Origin: CAWJFP01 sp963842155
Lineage (GTDB): Bacteria; Pseudomonadota; Alphaproteobacteria; JACZXZ01
Assembly: GCA_963842155.1 (NCBI GenBank)
Contig: CAWJFP010000001.1
Location: 1-38,781, forward strand
Direction: 5' to 3'
Length of the DNA: 38,781 bases
Shown: in pieces, positions 23,766 through 33,097 of the stretch
Layout of the letters: each line of letters begins with the position of its first letter
Numbering within the stretch: the stretch's first letter is position 1
Notes under the pieces: generated by a model
What the model saw: only the letters and a program-made list of their open reading frames with translations
Told to the model about the DNA's origin: nothing
Database searches by the model: none
Made by a program: the position numbers and the translations under genes

Positions 23766-24310
23766 CGCGCGAGCTCCTTCAGGAGCGGCAGGATGGTGCC
23801 GTCGATCGCCTCCGCGTCGAGCGGGCCGACCTGCTTGTAGCGGATGGTGCCGGTGCGATCGACGACGAAGGTTTCGGGCACGCCATAGACGCCCCAATCG
23901 ATCGCCACGCCGCCGGAATTGTCGGCGCCGATCTTCTGGTAGGGATCGCCGAGGCCGTCGAGCCATTGGCGCGCGTCCTCGGGCTTGTCCTTGTAGTCGA
24001 TGCCGTAGAGCGTGGCGCCGTCGGCCGCGAGCCGCATGAGCAGCGGATGCTCGGCGCGGCAGGGCACGCACCAGGAGGCGAAGACATTGACGAGGACGGG
24101 CTTGCCCCTGAGATCGGCCGTAGCGAGACCGGGCTTGCCCGGCAGCAGGGGCGGCAGCTCGAAGCTCGGCGCCGGCTTGCCGACGAGGGCGGAGGGCACG
24201 AGCGAGGGGTCGCGGCCGATGCCGCGCCAGAAGGCCGCGGCGAGGGCGAGAAAGAGCAGCGCGGGGAGAAGAAAGAGCAGGCGTTTCGCCATCATGGGCT
24301 TTGCCGTCAT
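23762..24310 (-). CDS. ccmG: Thioredoxin-like protein CcmG (DsbE)
   Basis: Periplasmic thiol-reducing thioredoxin that keeps CcmH/apocytochrome reduced. It has 182 residues: an N-terminal anchor (RLLFLLPALLFLALAAAFW), then LVGKPAPSFELPPL, the active site FASWCVPCRAEHP (C81, C84), GIDYKDKPEDARQWL, and the cis-Pro loop YGVPETFVVDRTGTIRYK. Starts at ATG 24310 and 24295 are both open. It follows ccmF by 16 bp and overlaps ccmH by four. Confidence 0.96.
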   Translation of the reverse strand: MTAKPMMAKRLLFLLPALLFLALAAAFWRGIGRDPSLVPSALVGKPAPSFELPPLLPGKPGLATADLRGKPVLVNVFASWCVPCRAEHPLLMRLAADGATLYGIDYKDKPEDARQWLDGLGDPYQKIGADNSGGVAIDWGVYGVPETFVVDRTGTIRYKQVGPLDAEAIDGTILPLLKELAR

Positions 24311-24326
24311 GGGCCCGGGCGCCGCT

Positions 24327-26313
24327 TCAGGCGCGCGCCGCGGCAGCAGCCTTCGGCTCGCGCCGGCGCGCGGGCGCGCCGATCCGGTAGCGCCGGTCGC
24401 TGAGCGAGACGATCCCGCCCGCCACCATCACCACTGCGCCGAGCCAGATCCAGGGAGCGAGAGGGTTGTAATAGAGCCGCAGCGTCCAGCCGCCCTTGCC
24501 GTCGGGATCGCCCAGCACGGCATAGACATCGCCGAAGCCGTTGGTGCGGATGGCGGTTTCCGTCGTCTCGGTCCGAGCGACCGGGAAGTTGCGCTTCTCG
24601 GGATGGAGAAGCGCGAGCCGGCGCCCGCCGCTCGAGAGCTCGAGCGTCGCGCGATTGGCCGAATAGTTCGGGCCCTGATAGGGGGCCACGCCCTCGAGCC
24701 TCACCTCGTAGCCGGCGAGATCGACATGCTCGCCTGGCCGCATGATAAGGATATGCTCGGTCTTCCATTGGCTCGTCGCGACGATGCCGGCGATGACGAT
24801 GCCGAGCCCGGCATGGGCGAGCGTCATGCCGTAGGCGGCGCGAGGCAGATGGCGGGCGCGGCGCCAGCTCTCGGCGAGCGGCGCGCGGAACAGCATGAGG
24901 CGCTCGGCAAGCTCGCGAAGGAGCCGACGACGAGCCAGGCGGCGAGCGCCATCGCCGCCGCGGCCATGATCGGCCCATGGCCAGTGGAGATACCAGGCGA
25001 GAAAGCCGGCGGCGACGGCGGCGACGGCGGCCAAGGTCAGGCGCTGCAAGGCGCCCGCGAGATCCGCGCGCTTCCAGGCGAGAAGCGGCCCGATCACCAC
25101 CGCGACGAGGAGCGGCACCATGAGCGGCACGAAGCTCGCATTGAAGAAGGGCGCGCCGACCGAGATCTTGGGGCCGCCGAGCGCATCGAGGAAAAGCGGA
25201 TAGAGCGTGCCGACGAAGACGGTCGCAAGCGCGCTCGACAGCAACAGATTGTTCAGCAGGAGCGCGCTCTCGCGGCTCACCGGCGCGAAGAGCCCGCCGG
25301 GCGCGAGCTTCGGCGCGCGCAGCGCATAGAGCGTCAGCGAGCCGCCGATGGCGACGACGAGCAGCGCCAGGATGAAGATGCCGCGCCGCGGATCGCTCGC
25401 GAAGGCATGGACCGAGGTCAGCACCCCCGAGCGCACCAGGAAAGTGCCGATCAAGCTGAGCGAGAAGGTGACGATGGCGAGCAGGAGCGTCCAGGCCTTG
25501 AGCGCGTCGCGCTTCTCGACGACAATGGTCGAATGGAGGAGCGCGGTGCCCGCGAGCCAGGGCATGAAGGAGGCGTTCTCGACCGGATCCCAGAACCAGA
25601 AGCCGCCCCAGCCGAGCGTGTAGTAGGCCCACCAGCTTCCCATGGCGATGCCGAGGGTGAGCGCGCACCAGGCGGCGAGCGTCCAGGGCCGCACCCAGCG
25701 CGCCCAGGCGGCGTCCACGCGGCCCTCGATCAACGCGGCGACGGCAAAGGAGAAGGCCATCGAGAAGCCGACATAGCCGAGATAGAGGCAGGGCGGATGG
25801 AAGGCGAGGCCGGGATCCTGCAGCAGCGGATTGAGCCCGTTGCCGTCCTCGGGCGGCGGCAGCACGCGGGTGAAGGGGTCCGAGGTCAAGAGGATGAAAG
25901 CCAGGAAGCCCGAGGCCGATCATGCCCTGCACGGCAAGCACGCGGGCCTGGAGCTCGCGCGGCAGGTTGTCGCCGAAAAGCGCCACGCCGGCGCCGAAGA
26001 GGGTGAGGATGAGCACCCACAACACCATCGAGCCCTCGTGGTTCCCCCAGACGCCGGCGATCTTGTAGAGGAGCGGCATGGTCGAATGCGAATTGCTCGC
26101 CACCACATAGACCGAGAAGTCGGAGGTCACGAAGGCATGGACGAGGGAGAGGAAGGCGATGAGCACGAGGGCGAAGGAGATCGCGGCAGCAGGACGCGCC
26201 GTGGCCATGAGCGCCGCGTCGCGGCGCGCGGCGCCGTAGAGCGGCAGGCTCGCCTGCACGAGCGCCACCAGGAGCGCCAGCACGAGGGCGAAATGGCCCA
26301 GCTCCGCGATCAC
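24327..26313 (-). pseudogene. ccmF: Haem lyase subunit CcmF, frameshifted at up to three sites
   Basis: Large polytopic membrane protein that attaches haem to apocytochrome c with CcmH/I. The N-terminal frame has GVWGNHEGSMVLWVLI. The rest has DPGLAFHPPCLYLGYVGFSM and the WWD haem-binding segment WGGFWFWDPVENASFMPWL, then SFLVRSGVLTSVHAF-type sequence and a periplasmic C-terminal part. The two frames part near 25908: removing one G joins MIGLG to FLAFILLTSDPF. Inside the second frame, 24918-24980 reads as Arg-rich nonsense; in the neighbouring phase it reads PIMAAAAMALAAWLVVGS, a proper membrane helix, so one extra and one missing base compensate each other. Corrected length is about 660, normal. 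Sequence error is likely. Confidence 0.9.
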
Positions 26314-26759
26314 GGCTTCTTCTCCTCCTCCTGCCAGCGCCCCGCCTTCTTGAGCGCCTGGACCACCTCGGGCGGCATATAGCGCTCGTCATGCTTGGCG
26401 AGCACGCTCGTCGCCTGGAGTCCGCCGTCGGGCCCAAGCTTGCCTTCGGCGACGACGCCTTGCCCTTCGCGGAACAGATCCGGCAGCATGCCCGTATAAG
26501 TCACTGGAATCGAGTCCTTGAGATCGGTCACGCGGAAATGCACGGTGGCGCCCGCCGCGCGCTCGACACTGCCTTTCTCGACCAGGCCGCCGACGCGCAG
26601 CGCACGGCCCTGGGGCGCGCGTTGCTCGACGATATCGGTCGGGCTGTAGAAGAAGAGAATGTTCTCGCGAAAGGCGTTGAGGATGAGACCTGCCGCCAGC
26701 CCGAGCGCCAAGAGCCCGGCCAGCAGCATATAGAGCCGCTTCCGCTTCGGCTTCATCAT
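26310..26759 (-). CDS. ccmE: Haem chaperone CcmE
   Basis: Periplasmic haem chaperone that binds haem covalently through a histidine and hands it to CcmF. It has 149 residues: a basic N-terminus, one membrane anchor (LYMLLAGLLALGLAAGLIL), an OB-fold domain (RALRVGGLVEKGSVER, HFRVTDLKDSIPVTYTG, GVVAEGKLGPDG), and the haem motif LAKHDERYMPPE with H123 and Y127. It overlaps ccmD and ccmF by four bases each, so translation is coupled. Confidence 0.97.
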   Translation of the reverse strand: MMKPKRKRLYMLLAGLLALGLAAGLILNAFRENILFFYSPTDIVEQRAPQGRALRVGGLVEKGSVERAAGATVHFRVTDLKDSIPVTYTGMLPDLFREGQGVVAEGKLGPDGGLQATSVLAKHDERYMPPEVVQALKKAGRWQEEEKKP

Positions 26760-26959
26760 GAGGTGAAACGCTTGGGACCGGCGCCGCGACGACGGCTGCC
26801 TTCGAGCCGCTCGAGCTCGCCCCGGCGCGCGCGCATGCGATGGATGGTCAGCAGCAGCATGCCGACGAGGACGAAGAGGGTCACGCCATAAGCCGGCCAG
26901 ACGAAGGCGGCGCGGCCGCCCATGTCCAGGAATGAGGAGAGCGCGTCCAAGCCGCTCAC
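26756..26959 (-). CDS. ccmD: CcmD, small subunit of the haem exporter
   Basis: A 67-residue membrane protein that helps release holo-CcmE from the CcmABC complex. It has one hydrophobic segment (FVWPAYGVTLFVLVGMLLL) followed by the basic RMRARRGELERLEG region characteristic of CcmD. The start is a GTG at 26959 overlapping the ccmC stop (GTGA); the open frame upstream is an out-of-phase shadow of ccmC. Easily missed because of its size and start codon. Confidence 0.92.
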   Translation of the reverse strand: MSGLDALSSFLDMGGRAAFVWPAYGVTLFVLVGMLLLTIHRMRARRGELERLEGSRRRGAGPKRFTS

Positions 26960-27723
26960 GCTCCGCGCCCGAGCCGCGCCGCGCCCGCCACGCTCGGCTG
27001 CGCCGCCTCCTCGGCCGCGCCCATGCGCAACACGCGCAGCCGGCGCTCGGCGATCTCGGCGCGCAGCGCGAGGATAAGGAGCGTCACGAAATAGAACATA
27101 TAGCCGAGCGCCATCACCAAAAGCGGCCAGAGCATGGCGGGCGCTATGGTCGGACCGCCCATGCGGAAGACGCTCGCCGGCTGGTGCAGCGTGTTCCACC
27201 ACAGAACCGAGAAATGGATGATCGGGATATTGACGAAGCCGACGATGGCGAGCAGCGCCGCCGCCTTGGCGCCGCGCACGGGATCGTCGAAGGCGCGGCC
27301 GAGCGCGATATGGCCGAGATAGAGGAAGAACAGCACCAGGACCGAGGTGAGGCGCGCGTCCCACACCCACCAGGCCCCCCACATGGGCTTGCCCCAAAGC
27401 GAGCCGGTGACGAGGGCGAGGAAGGTGAAGGCGGCGCCGATGGGAGAGGCCGCGCGCGCCACGAGATCGCCGAGCGGGTGACGCCAGACGAGCGCGGTAG
27501 CGCTCGCGCCCGCCACGACCGTATAGATGAAGAGCGCCATCCAGGCGGCGGGAACGTGGACATACATGATGCGCACCGCCTCGCCTTGCTGGTAGTCGGG
27601 CGGCGAAGCGAAAAGCGCCAGATAGAGCCCGGCGGCAAGCAGCAACGCGGCCGCCGCGGCGCTCCATGGCAGAACCGCCCCGGCGATCCGCAGAAAGCGG
27701 GCGGGATTGGCGAAACGATGCAT
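26956..27723 (-). CDS. ccmC: Haem exporter/handling protein CcmC
   Basis: Six-TM protein that loads haem onto CcmE. It has 255 residues, with periplasmic histidines in RIMYVHVPAAWMALFIY and NTLHQPASV, and the WWD motif SLWGKPMWGAWWVWDARLTS. The C-terminus is cytoplasmic. It should lie next to ccmB, but ccmB ends 3.7 kb away across an inserted plus-strand segment, so ccmC to ccmI need read-through from ccmA or a promoter in 27724-27963. No strong promoter is visible there. Confidence 0.96.
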   Translation of the reverse strand: MHRFANPARFLRIAGAVLPWSAAAAALLLAAGLYLALFASPPDYQQGEAVRIMYVHVPAAWMALFIYTVVAGASATALVWRHPLGDLVARAASPIGAAFTFLALVTGSLWGKPMWGAWWVWDARLTSVLVLFFLYLGHIALGRAFDDPVRGAKAAALLAIVGFVNIPIIHFSVLWWNTLHQPASVFRMGGPTIAPAMLWPLLVMALGYMFYFVTLLILALRAEIAERRLRVLRMGAAEEAAQPSVAGAARLGRGA

Positions 27724-27963
27724 CCGCGATGCCCTGATCCTTGCTTGACCGCGTGGTTCTAGCGCGCCCGGCGCGGCATTACCAGCGGGGCGCGGGAAGT
27801 TTCATGAACGCCCGCCCGAGACGGGCGAGCGGCCGGCATCCCATTTGGGCGCAATTGCAACCTGCCTCATCGTTTTTTCTCGCCCGAGCGAGGGGGTCGA
27901 GCGTGGAGAATGTTTTTGCCTTCCCGAGGCCCTGTTGATGTAAAACCGCGCGATAGGGGTGGC

Positions 27964-30877
27964 ATGACAACAGTCGAGCAATTCATCGCGAAATGGGAGC
28001 GCAGCGAGCTGTCGGAATCGGCGGCCGCGAAAGAGCATTTTCTCGATCTATGCGACCTCTTGGAGATCGATCCGCCGGCAAAGGCCGACCCTGCCGGAAA
28101 AAGCTTCACCTTCGAAAAATCGGTCACCAAACCCGACGGGCGGCGCGGCTACGCCGATGTTTGGAAGAAGGGCTATTTCGCTTGGGAATATAAGGGCAAG
28201 AGGCCGAGCCTCATCAAGGCATATAGCCAATTGAAGGAATATGCCGACGCGCTGGAGAACCCGCCGCTCCTCATCGTGTCGGACATGAAGGAAATCCGCA
28301 TCCATACGAATTTCACCAACTCCATCACACAGACCCATGTCATCGGTCTCATTGACCTGCGCAATCCAGAGAAAACCCGGCTGCTGCAATGGGCCTTCAC
28401 GAACCCGGAGAATCTCCGCCCGAACAAGACGCGCGAAAGCGTGACCGCGGAGGCCGCGGGGGCTTTCGCCGTGATCGCGCGAAATCTCGCGGCCCGACGC
28501 TTCGATCCGCGCCGGGCCGCGCATTTCCTCAACAAGCTCATCTTCAGCATGTTCGTCGAGGATATCGGCCTCCTACCGGAGCTCATCTTCGCCGAGATCG
28601 TTGAGGAGGCTGTCAAGCGGCAGGAGGATTGCGCCGACATGCTGCGCGACCTCTTCGCCGCTATGCGTTCGGATAAGGGCCGCTTCGGGACGACGCCCAT
28701 CCCCTGGTTCAATGGCGGGCTGTTCGACGACGATGATGTGCTGCCGCTTAATTACTTCGACATTCGACAGCTCGCTGCGGCCGCCCGCCTCGATTGGTCG
28801 GCGATCGAGCCTTCGATCTTCGGCACCTTGTTCGAGCGCGGGCTCGATCCCGCGCGCCGCAAGGAGATGGCAAGCCTATTCGATGAACTGGCGGGAGGTG
28901 AAGGCAAGTTTGACGCACCGCTCCCGCTCACTCACAGGGGTCATGATCGCGGCGTCGGCATCCACTATACCGATCCTGCGACGATCATGAAGCTCATCGG
29001 ACCGGTCGTGCTCCAGCCGCTACGCGATGAATGGACTGCGCTGAAGGCCGACATCGCCCGCCTCAAGCCGGCGAAGCGCCGGGCGCGTTATCTCAAATTC
29101 CGCGACCGGCTTGGGCGCATACGCGTTCTCGACCCCGCCTGCGGTTCGGGCAATTTCCTCTATCTGGCGCTTTATCACTTGAAGAATTTCGATCTCGAAG
29201 TGAGCCGCGAGGGCGAGGCGTTGGGGCTGGGCTCCGACGGCCAGCGCGTCGGCCCCGAGGCGGTGATGGGGATTGAGATCAACCCTTACGCCGCCGAGCT
29301 TGCACGGGTAACGATCTGGATCGGCGAGCTGCAATGGCAGGTCAGGCACGGTTTCCGCGTCACGCGTCGTCCGATTCTCGGCATTCTTAACAGCATCCAA
29401 TGCCGCGATGCAATTCTCAGCACGGGAGCATGGGAGGCGTCATGGCCCGATGCGGATTTCATCATCGGCAATCCGCCTTTCCTCGGCAACAAACGCATGA
29501 TCGGCGCGCTCGGCGAGGATTACGCCAAGCGACTTCGGACGGCGTTCGAGGGACGTGTCTCGAAAAATTCCGACCTTGTCGTCTATTGGTTCGAAAAGGC
29601 GCGCGCCATGATCGAAGCAGGCCGCGTCCGCCGCGTCGGCCTGGTCGCGACAAATTCGATTCGCGGCGGCGCTAGCCGGCGCACCCTCGATCGCATTCTC
29701 GAAAATGGCGAAATATTCGAGGCTTGGTCCGACGAGCCTTGGGTGATCGAGGGTGTGGCAGTGCGCGTGTCGCTGATTTGCTTTGCAGCTAAGCGCGATA
29801 GGCCGTCGAAATCCGCGAAGCTCGACGGACAATCAGTGATCGCGATTCATTCGGACCTTTCGGCCCAAAAGCACGGCGACGAGAAGGGCGTCGATCTCAC
29901 GAAGGCGAAGCGCCTTCCCGAATGTCGAGGCGTCTCTTTTATGGCAACGACCAAGGGAGGCGCGTTCGATATCTCCGGTGCCGTGGCGCGACAATGGCTT
30001 GAATTCCCGGTTAATCCCAACGGGCGGCCAAACAGTGATGTTGTTAAGCCTTGGGCCAACGGCCTGGATATCACGCGTCGCCCGCGCGACATGTGGATCG
30101 TCGATTTCGGCACCGAGATGAGCGAGGCCGAAGCGTCACTCTACGAAGCGCCGTTCGAATATGTTCGGAAATTGGTAAAGCCGGAGCGCGAAAAGAATCG
30201 CCGTGAAGCCTATCGCGTTAATTGGTGGCGTTTCGTGGAGCCGCGCGTCGTGATGCGGACGGCGATCGCCAGCCTGCCGCGCTTCATCGTCACGCCGACA
30301 ATCGCGAAACATCGTCTTTTCGTTTGGCTACCAGCGGTCACTTGCCCCGATCATCAATTGATCGTCATTGCCCGCGACGACGATACGACCTTCGGCATCC
30401 TGCACTCCCGGTTTCATGAACTATGGTCGCTAAGACTTCGGAACTTGGCTTGGCGTCGGCAACGATCCTCGCTACACGCCGTCCACGACTTTCGAGACAT
30501 TTCCTTTCCCCGAGGGTCTGACACCGAACATTCCCGCTTCGAAATATGCCGACGATCCGCGCGCGACGAGGATCGCCGAAGCGGCGCAGCGCCTAGACGA
30601 GCTGCGCGAAGCATGGCTCAACCCATCGGACCTTGTCCGTCGCGAAGTCGAAGTCGTGCCGGGATTTCCCGACCTGCTCGTTCCCGTAGGCGAGAAGGCC
30701 GCGCGCGAGCTCAAAAAGCGCACGCTCACGAATCTCTACAACGCGCGCCCGCAATGGTTGGCGGACGCGCACCGCGATCTCGACGAATCCGTGGCTGCTG
30801 CCTACGGCTGGCCGGCGGACCTAAAGGGCGATGAAATCCTAGCGCGGCTTCTCGATCTGAATTTGACCCGAGCGTGA
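27964..30877 (+). pseudogene. MmeI-like type IIL restriction-modification enzyme, one frameshift
   Basis: A single-chain restriction-modification protein of about 970 residues: PD-(D/E)XK nuclease, helical linker, gamma-type N6-adenine methyltransferase, target-recognition part. The nuclease site is D65-X9-E75-X-K77 in YADVWKKGYFAWEYKGK, the spacing of MmeI. SAM motif I is VLDPACGSGNFLYLAL (about 388-403); the catalytic motif is IIGNPPFLGNK (N503-F506). Near residue 826 the frame breaks. Removing the C at 30439 restores LGTWLGVGNDPRYTPS and FETFPFP, the typical end of these enzymes, through to the stop at 30877. ATG 27964 has AGGGGTGG upstream. It lies between ccmB and ccmC and is less GC-skewed than its neighbours, suggesting transfer. 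No separate specificity or nuclease gene is needed in this type. Confidence 0.88.
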
Positions 30878-30923
30878 AGCTACGCGCCCAGCTCCGGTCG
30901 AGCGCCGATGACACGGGGTACCA

Positions 30924-31358
30924 ATGCGAACGGCATTCAAAATTCTTCTAGGCTTCATTCTTTTAGGAGCCATGCTCTCTGTGATCGAGAAGCAGCCACC
31001 GTACGAAAAGAGCGCGAGTATTGAAACCGCCGAGCCGCTCGAAGAATCACCGGCGGCCGAACATGCGCGAATGCTTGCCAACATTTGGCTTGATAAATTC
31101 CGCTGGAACAAGGGTGGCTTTGGAGTGGTCGCCTTGGCATCCTTCTCATTAAGAAACGGCAATGGATTTGACCTCAAGGACTTTGCCCTACACTGTCAAT
31201 TTTACGGTGCCAGCCGAACTCAGATCGGGGAAGTTACGACGATCCTTTACCAGGCAGTCAAGGCTCACTCCACAAAACCTATCGAAAGCTTCAATGTCGG
31301 GTTCATAAACTCCCAGACGGCTTCCGGCGGGTGCGAGGTCATAGATGCTCAGCGTTAG
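30924..31358 (+). CDS. Hypothetical membrane-anchored protein
   Basis: A 144-residue protein of no recognised function. Residues 5-22 (FKILLGFILLGAMLSVIE) form one membrane anchor or signal. An acidic linker (IETAEPLEESPAAEHARM) follows, then a compact domain with WLDKFRWNKGGFGVVALASF and FDLKDFALHCQFYGASRTQI, ending FNVGFINSQTASGGCEVIDA, with two cysteines that could pair outside the cytoplasm. The C-terminal pattern recalls beta-sandwich FxLYD-like domains, but only loosely. It starts 46 bp after the MmeI-like gene and ends 59 bp from the ccmB stop, so it arrived with, or belongs to, the same insert. Codon use is less GC-biased than ccm. Confidence 0.7.
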   Translation: MRTAFKILLGFILLGAMLSVIEKQPPYEKSASIETAEPLEESPAAEHARMLANIWLDKFRWNKGGFGVVALASFSLRNGNGFDLKDFALHCQFYGASRTQIGEVTTILYQAVKAHSTKPIESFNVGFINSQTASGGCEVIDAQR

Positions 31359-31417
31359 CCTTTCCAATATCGATCTCGGCAAAGGAGACGAGCGTCGATC
31401 GCAGGCCAGGGCTCTCC

Positions 31418-32083
31418 TTACTCGATCGCCTGGCGCAGTGCCGTGGCGCCTGCCCAAGGGCAAAGCGCCAATGCCGCGAGCAGAAAGGCGGCGAGGATCA
31501 TGAGGTAGGCGCGCATGGGGAGGCCCGCCACGGCCGCGTCGACCGCCGACACGCCGAAGATCAGCACCGGGATATAGAGCGGCAGGACGAGGAGCGAGAT
31601 CAGCACGCCGCCGCGCCGGGCGCCCAGCACCAGCGCGGCCCCGATCGCGCCCAAGAGCGTCAGGCTCGGCGTGCCGAGCAGCATGGCGAGCTCGAGCCCC
31701 CAGAAGCCCTCCTTCGGCAGGTCGAGGAGGATGGCGAGGAGCGGCGCCGCCAGGATCAGCGGCAGTCCGGTGGTGAGCCAATGGGCCAGGCATTTGACCA
31801 GCACGATGAGCGCGAGCGGCTGTGGCGCGAGCGCAAGCAGATCGAGACTGCCATCCTCATAGTCATGCTGGAAGAGGCGCTCGAGCGAGAGCAGCGAGGC
31901 GAGCAGCGCCGTCACCCAGATGACGCCCGAGGCGATGCGCGCGAGAAGCTCGGGCTCCGGCCCGACGCCGAAGGGGAAGAGGCTCACCGTGAGCACGAAG
32001 AAGAGCAGCACCACCGCGCTGTCGGCGCCTTGGCGCAGGGCGAGCCGCAGATCGCGGCGCAGGAGGGCCGAGAGCGGGCTCAT
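31418..32083 (-). CDS. ccmB: Haem exporter membrane subunit CcmB
   Basis: ABC permease of the CcmABC complex, 221 residues with six hydrophobic stretches: LSALLRRDLRLALRQGADSA, then VLLFFVLTVSLFPFGVGPEP, LERLFQHDYEDGSLDLL, LPKEGFWGLELAMLLGTPSL and VLPLYIPVLIFGVSAV are typical CcmB blocks. The ATG at 32083 overlaps the ccmA stop. It normally runs straight into ccmC; here the next ccm gene is 3.7 kb downstream. Confidence 0.95.
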   Translation of the reverse strand: MSPLSALLRRDLRLALRQGADSAVVLLFFVLTVSLFPFGVGPEPELLARIASGVIWVTALLASLLSLERLFQHDYEDGSLDLLALAPQPLALIVLVKCLAHWLTTGLPLILAAPLLAILLDLPKEGFWGLELAMLLGTPSLTLLGAIGAALVLGARRGGVLISLLVLPLYIPVLIFGVSAVDAAVAGLPMRAYLMILAAFLLAALALCPWAGATALRQAIE

Positions 32084-32730
32084 GGGGTCGCAAGGCCGGC
32101 CGGCTCCCGCCCGGGCGCGTAGCGCGCGAGCGCCAGGCCGGCGGCGCCGGGAAGCGCCAACGCCACGTGGGTCGCGAGGATCACCAGCCCGCCTGCGGCG
32201 CGCTGCGCGGCGATCGCCTCCTCGAGCATCGCGATCGCCGCCGCGTCGAGCCCCACCGTCGGCTCGTCGAGCAGCCAAAGCGCAGCGGCGCTCGTCGCGA
32301 GGCGCGCGAGAGCGAGCCGCCGGCGCTGGCCGGCCGAGAGCATGCGCGCCGGCAGATCGGCGAGGGCGCTTAGGCCGAAGTGCGCGAGGGCAGGGGCGAC
32401 GGCCTCGTCCCCTCGCCCCGCGAAGCGGCTCCAGAAGGCCAAATTCTCGGCTAGGCTCAGCACCGGCTTGACCGCGTCGTGATGGCCGATATAAGCGAGC
32501 CGGCCATGATGGGCGTCGGGATCGCGCGCGACCGGTTCGCCCGCCCAGAGGATGCTGCCCGCGGCGGGCCGCAAGAGCCCGGCGACGAGGCGCAGGAGAC
32601 TCGATTTGCCGCTGCCGTTGGCACCGGTGACCAGCAGCGCCTCGCCCGCCCCGAGCGCGAAGCTCAGCCCCTCGAAGAGGCAGCGCTCGCCCCGGATACA
32701 GACGAGATCCTCGGCCGCAAGCAATGTCAT
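32080..32730 (-). CDS. ccmA: Haem exporter ATP-binding subunit CcmA
   Basis: ABC ATPase whose hydrolysis drives release of haem-loaded CcmE. It has 216 residues: Walker A GANGSGKSSLLRLVAGLLRP, a CcmA-type YIGHHDAVKPVLSLAENLAF, the signature LSAGQRRRLALARL, Walker B ALWLLDEPTVGLD, and the switch His in ILATHVAL. The start is ATG 32730, next to AEDLVCIRGERCLFEGLSF; the extension to 32766 adds nothing conserved. It is the first ccm gene, preceded by a structured RNA element with a terminator 80 bases upstream. Confidence 0.95.
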   Translation of the reverse strand: MTLLAAEDLVCIRGERCLFEGLSFALGAGEALLVTGANGSGKSSLLRLVAGLLRPAAGSILWAGEPVARDPDAHHGRLAYIGHHDAVKPVLSLAENLAFWSRFAGRGDEAVAPALAHFGLSALADLPARMLSAGQRRRLALARLATSAAALWLLDEPTVGLDAAAIAMLEEAIAAQRAAGGLVILATHVALALPGAAGLALARYAPGREPAGLATP

Positions 32731-32810
32731 GCGGCTTGAATAGCGGCAAAGGCCGGCTTCCGTCACAGGAATTCGCGCGCGCCGACGATGGAGCCGCAGG
32801 GGAACAGGGC

Positions 32811-32853
32811 AAAAAGAATGGCGGCCGACAGGATGGGGTCCCGTCGGCCGCCA
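32811..32853 (-). terminator. Rho-independent terminator upstream of ccmA
   Basis: On the minus strand, an 11-bp perfect stem (32853-32843 with 32829-32819, 13-nt loop) is followed by TTCTTTTT. It would stop transcripts 80 bases before ccmA, ending the candidate RNA or acting as an attenuator. Confidence 0.8.
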
Positions 32854-32940
32854 GTGGGGGGTTCCGGACCTTGCGGCCCGAAACGGAGGCTGAGGGGGCA
32901 GCCTCTGGCAAAGAGGGGGGTCTTCACCAAGGCTGATATA
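32811..32940 (-). ncRNA. C-rich structured RNA: small RNA or ccm leader (candidate)
   Basis: Read on the minus strand from about 32940 to 32811: a CCCCCC run (32920-32915); hairpin 1, GAGGCTG/CAGCCTC (32905-32886), with loop CCCCCT; hairpin 2, nine pairs (32883-32862) closed by a GCAA tetraloop; a second CCCCCC run (32861-32856); then a terminator hairpin with CCCC in its loop. Two pairs of hairpin 2 are G-U only on the minus-strand RNA and would be A-C mismatches on the other strand, supporting this orientation. No open frame fits. No good -35/-10 pair was found, although a TATATC lies at 32940-32935. It matches no RNA family I can name. Confidence 0.5.
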
Positions 32941-33097
32941 GGTCTTCGAATGTGACCCGCCTAGGCCTGAATCAAGGCAAAAAAGTGATTTTTCCTAACC
33001 GCTTGGACATGAAGGGGCGGGGAGAAGACGCCATATATTTCAAATGCTTGCCTGCATCGCTCTGAGCCAGGCCACGGGCTTACGCGCGCCGGCGCGG

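Noticed and set aside
32856..32883. GGTCCGGAA core considered as SRP (4.5S) RNA
   Set aside because: The diagnostic GGAAGCAGCC continuation and the long hairpin of SRP RNA are absent.
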